Assembly: GCA_003140275.1 (NCBI GenBank)
Contig: PLJQ01000286.1
Span: forward strand, 1-10,425
Length of the DNA stretch: 10,425 nucleotides
Source: Limisphaerales bacterium
Lineage (GTDB): Bacteria > Verrucomicrobiota > Verrucomicrobiia > Limisphaerales > PALSA-1396
Direction of reading: 5' to 3'
Part shown: piece after piece, positions 5,915 to 10,425 of the stretch
Position numbering within the stretch: the stretch's first letter is position 1
How the letters are laid out: every line of letters begins with the position of its first letter
Notes under the pieces: model-generated
Told to the model about the DNA's origin: nothing
Seen by the model: the letters and a program-made list of their open reading frames with translations, nothing else
Database searches by the model: none
Position numbers and translations under genes: made by a program

Positions 5915-6204
5915 TCCGCAACTGTAAGTGGGTTCGTCCGTGTGACAAGGCACAAAATCTTCGCGAATTGTATCTGCGCATGCATACCACCAGCACGCAC
6001 CTCCAAGCCACTGCGGCCTGAACCCATGATCGGTTTCCTGCATTCGAACCGATACTGCCGACGCGAAGTCACGCGGGTTTATTCAAGGCAACGAAAAGTT
6101 ACGCGCATTGAACTCGTGAAATCGGCGGCCCGGCGCTTCACCCCATGCGCGCCATTCGTGTTGCGCTTCTTGACGGACCCAACCACACTGACACGATTCA
6201 AAAA
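5915..6204. other. Divergent intergenic region
   Basis: This 290-base gap separates the minus-strand secreted-protein gene from the plus-strand glycan operon. On the minus strand, TTGTCA (5948-5943) and TACAGT (5926-5921), 16 bases apart, could drive the gene at 5914. On the plus strand, TTGACG (6170-6175) is followed 17 bases later only by a poor -10 (ACGATT, 6193-6198) before the ATG at 6205. No hairpin with a T tract, repeat or RNA gene was recognised. A continuous 88-codon plus-strand frame (5942-6208) has no coding character. Confidence 0.4.
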
Positions 6205-7011
6205 ATGAATCCGGGCAAAAAAGACTTCGGGGCATATCGTGGCTCTCTTTTGCAGCGTGTGATTATCGCCATTACACGTATCCCGCCATTTTACCGTGGA
6301 TATTTCCGCCCAAAGTGGGTCGGATTGCTCGACCGGATTCGCCCGGGTCCCGTGGACGTCGTGTCGCGTTATGGTTTGTTCAGGGTTTATCCCAGCACCA
6401 ACCTTGTGGATAGTGCGATTCTGCTTCACCCAAATTACAATAAAGTCGAAATTGATTTTCTGAGGGAGGGCCTTTCCGGCAACAGCACCTTTGTGGATAT
6501 CGGAGCGAACATCGGCCTTTACTCCGTTGCTTTGGGCGGCCATCTCTCCAGCGGAGGAAGGGTAGTTTCTATTGAGCCTAACGCCGTGTGCAATGAAAGG
6601 TTGAAGTTTAACCTCGCCGCGAATGGTTTCGATCATGTCTCCGTCTTCGAGGTGGCGGTGGGAGATTTCTCGGGAAGGGGCAAGTTGAGGATATTGAAAA
6701 ATGATCTTGCGATTGCCCAAACCGTGCGCGACGACGTCGGTGGAGATTTTGCCGTTCTTCCGCTGGAAACCATACTCGATCAAGCTGCTGTTCATCGAAT
6801 TGATGCACTCAAGATTGATGTTGAGGGTTTCGAGAGGGCGGTTCTGGAACCGTTCTTCAAATCAGCGCCGTTCGAACGTTGGCCGCGGAGAATCTGCATC
6901 GAACATCTTGGTGAAAAAGCTGACATCATGAACATTCTCCGCGACTGTGGCTATAGGTTGGTCAGGAACACGCGAAACAATTCCCTGCTCGTGCTGGAGC
7001 CCCGTGCTTGA
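6205..7011 (+). CDS. FkbM family SAM-dependent methyltransferase (first of two)
   Basis: A 268-residue protein that probably O-methylates a sugar of a surface glycan. The Rossmann SAM site is VDIGANIGLYS with D98 in motif I; VVSIEPN (with the acidic residue that would bind the ribose) follows, and the FkbM hallmark KIDVEGFE lies at 203-210. An in-frame ATG at 6145 would add 20 residues. I prefer 6205 because the extension is unlike the family and carries a TTGACG promoter-like hexamer, and the ATG at 6205 is preceded by an A-rich stretch; neither start has a Shine-Dalgarno. The stop TGA overlaps the next start by one base (TGATG), which implies translational coupling. It is the first gene of a three-gene operon with two glycosyltransferases. 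The acceptor cannot be told from sequence. Confidence 0.85.
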   Translation: MNPGKKDFGAYRGSLLQRVIIAITRIPPFYRGYFRPKWVGLLDRIRPGPVDVVSRYGLFRVYPSTNLVDSAILLHPNYNKVEIDFLREGLSGNSTFVDIGANIGLYSVALGGHLSSGGRVVSIEPNAVCNERLKFNLAANGFDHVSVFEVAVGDFSGRGKLRILKNDLAIAQTVRDDVGGDFAVLPLETILDQAAVHRIDALKIDVEGFERAVLEPFFKSAPFERWPRRICIEHLGEKADIMNILRDCGYRLVRNTRNNSLLVLEPRA

Positions 7012-8156
7012 TGATCGTCGCGTCCAAACACGAACGACAAGGAGGGGCGGCGCAGCCTGAACTTTTCGTCACCAATTTCAACCGGAACCACACCGGTGTG
7101 TCCACCACCGCGAACGCTGTCGTTGAGCGTCAAAACGAACTCATGGCTATGCGTCTTGTCGGTTACCCCCTGCCGCGCGGGCCTGACCCCGTCAGCTTTT
7201 GGCAAGCTCTGCGTCTGTCGCGGACTCCGCCCACGAAACGCCCATTTGTAATTTGGCACGTCCGCCGCAACAACGAGATGCTGGCGGCGATCTTCGCTCG
7301 CGACGTTCTGCGCCTGCCGCTCCGCATCGTTTTCACATCGGCGGCGCAACGTTTGCACTCTTGCTTTCCCCGCAAGCTGATCGCCCGCATGGACGCAGTG
7401 ATTTGCACCACGAACAAGGCCGCCACTTTTGTCAGCAAGGTGGCCGCGGTGGTGCCTCATGGGATAGACGTGAATCGCTTCGTCCCTGCCGGGGATCGCG
7501 CTACGGCGTGGAGACGGACGGGATTTCCAGGCCGGGATGGCATTGGCATTGTTGGCCGTGTCCGTTCGGAAAAGGGCACGGATTTGTTTATCGAGGCGAT
7601 GGCGAGACTTCTTCCCTCCCGTCCCGACGCTACGGCGGTGGTCATGGGCCGCTGGAAGGCGCAGCATGCGGGTTTTCAGCGCGCCCTGGTCGAGAAAACC
7701 AGGACGACCGGCATTCAGGAACGAGTGATCTTCACTGGAGAGGTGAGCGCCGACCGCATGCCAAGCATCTTGCAAGGTCTTGCCTTGCTTGTCGCGCCGC
7801 CGCGCTACGAAGGCTTCGGCATTACCCCCCTGGAGGCGATGGCCTGTGGCGTGCCCGTGGTCGCCTCCCACACGGGCGCTTTCGCCGAGATGATCGAGGA
7901 GGGCGTCACTGGTCACATCGTTCCCATTGGGGACGTGGAAGCATTGACCAGCGCCATCGCCGCCGTGCTGAACGATTCCGTCGCAAGGCAACGAATGGGC
8001 GCACTTGCCCGAGAGCGAGTGGTCAAGCTGTTTTCATCCGATCGTGAAGTTGCGGAAATCGAAAAGGTGTACGAACGGCTATGGCAGAGGGAAGGATTTT
8101 CGACGGAACGGACGGGGGTTGATTTTTCGAGAGATCCAAACAAGTCCATTTCATGA
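7011..8156 (+). CDS. GT4 glycosyltransferase, LpcC-like (probable mannosyltransferase)
   Basis: A 381-residue GT-B fold enzyme. The C-terminal donor domain has the retaining EX7E motif (E267 and E275 in YEGFGITPLE), then AMACGVPVVASHTGAFAE, plus IVGRVRSEKGTDLFIEA. The N-terminal half carries IWHVRRNNEM, FTSAAQRLHS and LIARMDAVICTTNKAA. From memory this combination resembles Rhizobium LpcC and relatives, which transfer mannose to the Kdo region of lipopolysaccharide core. Substrate is therefore a guess; the family call is firm. The ATG at 7011 overlaps the preceding stop by one base and the 3' end overlaps the next gene by four (ATGA), so it sits in a coupled operon. A TTG at 7008 immediately upstream is an unlikely alternative start. 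The enzyme should act at the inner membrane's cytoplasmic face. Confidence 0.88.
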   Translation: MIVASKHERQGGAAQPELFVTNFNRNHTGVSTTANAVVERQNELMAMRLVGYPLPRGPDPVSFWQALRLSRTPPTKRPFVIWHVRRNNEMLAAIFARDVLRLPLRIVFTSAAQRLHSCFPRKLIARMDAVICTTNKAATFVSKVAAVVPHGIDVNRFVPAGDRATAWRRTGFPGRDGIGIVGRVRSEKGTDLFIEAMARLLPSRPDATAVVMGRWKAQHAGFQRALVEKTRTTGIQERVIFTGEVSADRMPSILQGLALLVAPPRYEGFGITPLEAMACGVPVVASHTGAFAEMIEEGVTGHIVPIGDVEALTSAIAAVLNDSVARQRMGALARERVVKLFSSDREVAEIEKVYERLWQREGFSTERTGVDFSRDPNKSIS

Positions 8157-8944
8157 GCGTCGCCGGTTTCGTCATATCCCTGGAGCGCGCGGCGGCGCGG
8201 CGGCCGCAGGTTGAACGCATCCTGCAGATGTGTCCGATCCCCTGCCAGCGGCTGGCCGCCGTTGACGGGGCGGCACTGTCAGACGCAGAGCTGCAGGCGG
8301 TTTATTCTCCGCAACTTTTCCGACCGCACAATCCCTTCCCGCGCAGCATCGGAAATATTGGGTGTTTTTTGAGCCACCGGCGAGCCTGGCAACGACTCCT
8401 AAACGACGGCCTAAGCGCCGCCCTGATCCTGGAAGACGATGTCGAACTCGATCCCGGCTTCAAAGCGAGTTTGGACTTCGCGTTGAAGGTTTTTCGGCCA
8501 GGAGATTACGTCCAGTTCCAGGTTCGAGACATAGGTGAAGGCCATCCCTGCTTAGTGTCCGATGGTTACCATGCGCTGGTTTCACCAGTCGTGGCACCGC
8601 TGCGCACCTCCGCCCAACTCGTGACGCGGGAAGCGGCGGAACGGCTGCTCGATACCAGCCAGCGAATAGACCGACCGGTAGATGCATTTTTGCAGATGAC
8701 GTGGGTGACGGGTGTTCCGATCCGCATTGTAGTGCCTTCTGGTATACACGAGGTGTCGGCGGCGGTCGGAGGAAGTATCATTTCCTCTGAACCCAGAACC
8801 ATTCGCGATCGTTTCTGGCGGGGGATCTTGCGCCCGGTCTATCGGATGCGCATCGCCTTGATGTCCCGGCGTCATTCCATGTTGACCGGGGTGGTTGCCA
8901 ATGGGTCGCCGAGCAACGACCACTGCTCCCACACAAAGTCGTAG
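8153..8944 (+). CDS. GT25 family glycosyltransferase (LOS/LPS type)
   Basis: A 263-residue protein of glycosyltransferase family 25, whose known bacterial members (LgtB, LgtE, Lex-2B type) add galactose or glucose to lipooligosaccharide. It begins VAGFVISLERAAARRPQVERI, the usual start strand of the family. It then has IGNIGCFLSHRRAWQRLL and ALILEDDVELDP, with the metal-binding E94-D95-D96 region, and a later LVTREAAERLL segment. The ATG lies in a four-base overlap with the GT4 stop, so it is the third gene of the coupled operon. About the last 24 residues (8873-8944, ending NDHCSHTKS) are encoded opposite the 3' end of the convergent FkbM gene and look like a non-family tail; the fold probably ends near the basic FWRGILRPVYRMRIALMSRR stretch. 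Linkage and donor sugar are unknown. Confidence 0.88.
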   Translation: MSVAGFVISLERAAARRPQVERILQMCPIPCQRLAAVDGAALSDAELQAVYSPQLFRPHNPFPRSIGNIGCFLSHRRAWQRLLNDGLSAALILEDDVELDPGFKASLDFALKVFRPGDYVQFQVRDIGEGHPCLVSDGYHALVSPVVAPLRTSAQLVTREAAERLLDTSQRIDRPVDAFLQMTWVTGVPIRIVVPSGIHEVSAAVGGSIISSEPRTIRDRFWRGILRPVYRMRIALMSRRHSMLTGVVANGSPSNDHCSHTKS

Positions 8945-9582
8945 CACCAGTCAATCTGATGCGTTTTAGCAAACATCGCGCGGATCCGGTTTCGTGCCGG
9001 GATGCTTTCCTTGCTGAGGAGATGAAATTGTACTTGGAATACGCGGATGTTAGGCACCATTCCAATTGCCGAGAGGTGAGGTAAAATCTCATACTCGCCG
9101 CCTTCGATGTTTAACTTCATCAGATCGATACGCCTGACGCCGAGGTAACCCAGGAATGCGCGCGCTTCGACCGCCTTGCACAAGAAGGTCTGCCCATTGG
9201 TGCGGTGCGCGGAGGAGCCGTCGCCCAGATCGTGCAGTTCGAACGTGCCATCAGCCGACGCGAGGGCACACTCATGCACCTGGATTTTTGTGTTGCGGGC
9301 GTATTTCTCTTGGAGCAACTGAGCAAATTTGGGATGCGGTTCAAAAACGTGGATGGTCGGATGATAACGAACAAAGATGCCGTCGGTCCATTCTCCCTGA
9401 AAACCACCCAAATCGAACACGACCGAACCAGAGTTAAGCAACGGATGTTCGTACCTGCGACGCACGATCCCATCTTTTCGCATCGCTTTGAGAGCCGCGC
9501 AGGCCTCGCGGTAAGGGCGATTCGTCAGTTTTCGGATGGGCTTGGCGAGAGACCGGAGGATTTTTGTCGCTTTGATGGTCAT
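8872..9582 (-). CDS. FkbM family SAM-dependent methyltransferase (second of two)
   Basis: A 236-residue methyltransferase, not closely similar to the first FkbM protein in this window. SAM motif I is VVFDLGGFQGEW (D57), followed by HVFEPHP with the ribose-binding Glu. The FkbM signature is KLNIEGGE (156-163), where the usual Asp of K-I-D-V-E-G is Asn (N158). The C-terminus DWCYDFVWEQW is a typical family ending. It probably methylates a hydroxyl of a sugar built by the neighbouring transferases. ATG 9582 gives a basic N-terminal helix; an internal Met at 9483 is a shorter alternative. No Shine-Dalgarno is seen. The 3' end overlaps the convergent GT25 gene by 73 bases, and the start lies 26 bases from the divergent GT11 start. 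Confidence 0.87.
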   Translation of the reverse strand: MTIKATKILRSLAKPIRKLTNRPYREACAALKAMRKDGIVRRRYEHPLLNSGSVVFDLGGFQGEWTDGIFVRYHPTIHVFEPHPKFAQLLQEKYARNTKIQVHECALASADGTFELHDLGDGSSAHRTNGQTFLCKAVEARAFLGYLGVRRIDLMKLNIEGGEYEILPHLSAIGMVPNIRVFQVQFHLLSKESIPARNRIRAMFAKTHQIDWCYDFVWEQWSLLGDPLATTPVNME

Positions 9583-9608
9583 CGGAAGTAATCATCGCAC
9601 AGCATATA

Positions 9609-10425
9609 ATGATTATTGTGCGTTTGAGTGGTGGCTTAGGCAACCAGATTTTTCAGTACGCCGCTGGCCGGGCGCTGGCTATCAGCCACAGTACGGATCT
9701 CGCTCTGGATGTGCGCGCCTTGCAAACCGACAAATTAAGACGCTTTGCCTTACGCCCATTTTCCTTGAAGACCGTATCCTTGGGAAAGGTTCGCCTGCCT
9801 CCCAGCCGTCGCAATCCTTTTGCTTTTGTTCTCTGGCGGATCACCACAGGGCGGTGCTTAACTTATCATCGGGAAAGAAACTTTTTGTTTGATCCCGGCG
9901 TTTTGAGTCTTGGGTCTGATGTCTATCTACATGGGTACTGGCAGAGCGAAAAATATTTTCGCGCCGCTGCCGATGCGATTCGCGCCGACTTGGTTGTGAC
10001 CGCAACCCCCTCAGAGCTGAACGCCGCCCGACTGCACGCCATGACCAGTTCGTTGTCCGTATCGGTCCACGTGCGTCGCGGAGACTACGCGGCGGATCCC
10101 GAAACCAATGCGATTTACGGCACATGCACGGTTGATTATTATCAGGCGGCCGCCCGATTGCTGGCCGAAAAACTGGGCGCAGGCCCGGTTTTTTGGATCT
10201 TTTCCGACGATTCCGATTGGGCCGCTGCGAATGTCAAACTTCCCTTCGCTTCACGATATGTAACGAATGGCCCCGGCGAGCAACCCGCGGAAGACCTTCG
10301 ACTGATGAGCGCGTGCCGGCACCATATCATGGCCAACTCGACGTTTAGTTGGTGGGGCGCCTGGCTGAACCCTTCGCCAGATAAATTGATTGTGGCTCCC
10401 CGGCGCTGGTTCAAGGATTCCGGCG
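9609..10425 (+). CDS. GT11 family alpha-1,2-fucosyltransferase-like protein, 3'-truncated by window
   Basis: The frame opens with MIIVRLSGGLGNQIFQYAAG, the diagnostic start of glycosyltransferase family 11 (FutC, WbsJ/WbwK and animal FUT1/2 type), and runs 272 codons to the window edge without a stop. Other family landmarks are LHGYWQSEKYF, the GDP-fucose-binding HVRRGDY, then TVDYYQAA, IFSDD, EDLRLMSACRHHIMANSTFSWWGAWL and VAPRRWF near the edge. Complete members have about 280-300 residues, so only the last few codons are missing. It transfers fucose from GDP-fucose to a galactose-type acceptor, a common terminal decoration of O-antigens and capsules. TATAAT (9605-9610) overlaps the ATG; if it were a true -10, the transcript would begin inside the gene. 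No GDP-fucose synthesis genes are in the window. Confidence 0.93.
   Translation, partial: MIIVRLSGGLGNQIFQYAAGRALAISHSTDLALDVRALQTDKLRRFALRPFSLKTVSLGKVRLPPSRRNPFAFVLWRITTGRCLTYHRERNFLFDPGVLSLGSDVYLHGYWQSEKYFRAAADAIRADLVVTATPSELNAARLHAMTSSLSVSVHVRRGDYAADPETNAIYGTCTVDYYQAAARLLAEKLGAGPVFWIFSDDSDWAAANVKLPFASRYVTNGPGEQPAEDLRLMSACRHHIMANSTFSWWGAWLNPSPDKLIVAPRRWFKDSG

Noticed and set aside
5942..6208. 88-codon plus-strand frame between the divergent genes
   Set aside because: Composition is Arg/Thr/Pro-rich without signal, motif or ribosome site, and it runs through the promoter region of both neighbours.
6951..7991. 346-codon minus-strand open frame opposite the GT4 gene
   Set aside because: It has low-complexity His/Arg/Gly composition and no motif, while the plus strand encodes a clear glycosyltransferase.

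Overview
The window reads as a chromosomal piece of a Gram-negative soil or freshwater Verrucomicrobiota, probably of the Pedosphaera/Limisphaerales type. This is inferred from three things: palindromic REP-like repeats built on CGCGGACA/TGTCCGCG, a secreted protein with the short C-terminal 'NYTVEFNNDL..TNW..L' module frequent in that phylum, and a secreted DUF1080-like protein. Shine-Dalgarno sequences are weak throughout. No mobile element, CRISPR array, tRNA or rRNA was found.

Layout. 1-98: a pair of palindromic repeats. 170-1009: a secreted DUF642-like protein gene split by an in-frame TAA. 1045-1210: a promoter, a 25-codon valine-rich leader peptide, mutually exclusive RNA hairpins and an intrinsic terminator, which together form a classical ribosome-mediated attenuator. 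1247-3124: the gene it controls, the acetolactate synthase large subunit (ilvB), closed by its own terminator. 3200-4255: a secreted DUF1080-like protein. 4399-4944: a GmhB-like HAD protein with Glu in place of the nucleophilic Asp. 5036-5914 (minus): a secreted protein of unknown function, convergent with the HAD gene across a shared hairpin.

From 6205 to the right edge lies a surface-glycan cluster. FkbM methyltransferase, GT4 glycosyltransferase and GT25 glycosyltransferase are translationally coupled on the plus strand. A second FkbM methyltransferase lies on the minus strand and overlaps the GT25 3' end. A GT11 fucosyltransferase-like gene diverges from it only 26 bases away and runs off the window. 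Together these would build and decorate (O-methylate, fucosylate) a lipopolysaccharide or exopolysaccharide; the HAD protein may belong to the same theme.

The most interesting element is the ilvB attenuator. A leader peptide with ten Val in 25 codons overlaps one arm of an antiterminator that can be drawn base by base and that competes with a strong terminator. This is the full four-segment logic known from enterobacterial amino-acid operons, here in a probable verrucomicrobial genome and on a nearly leaderless transcript.
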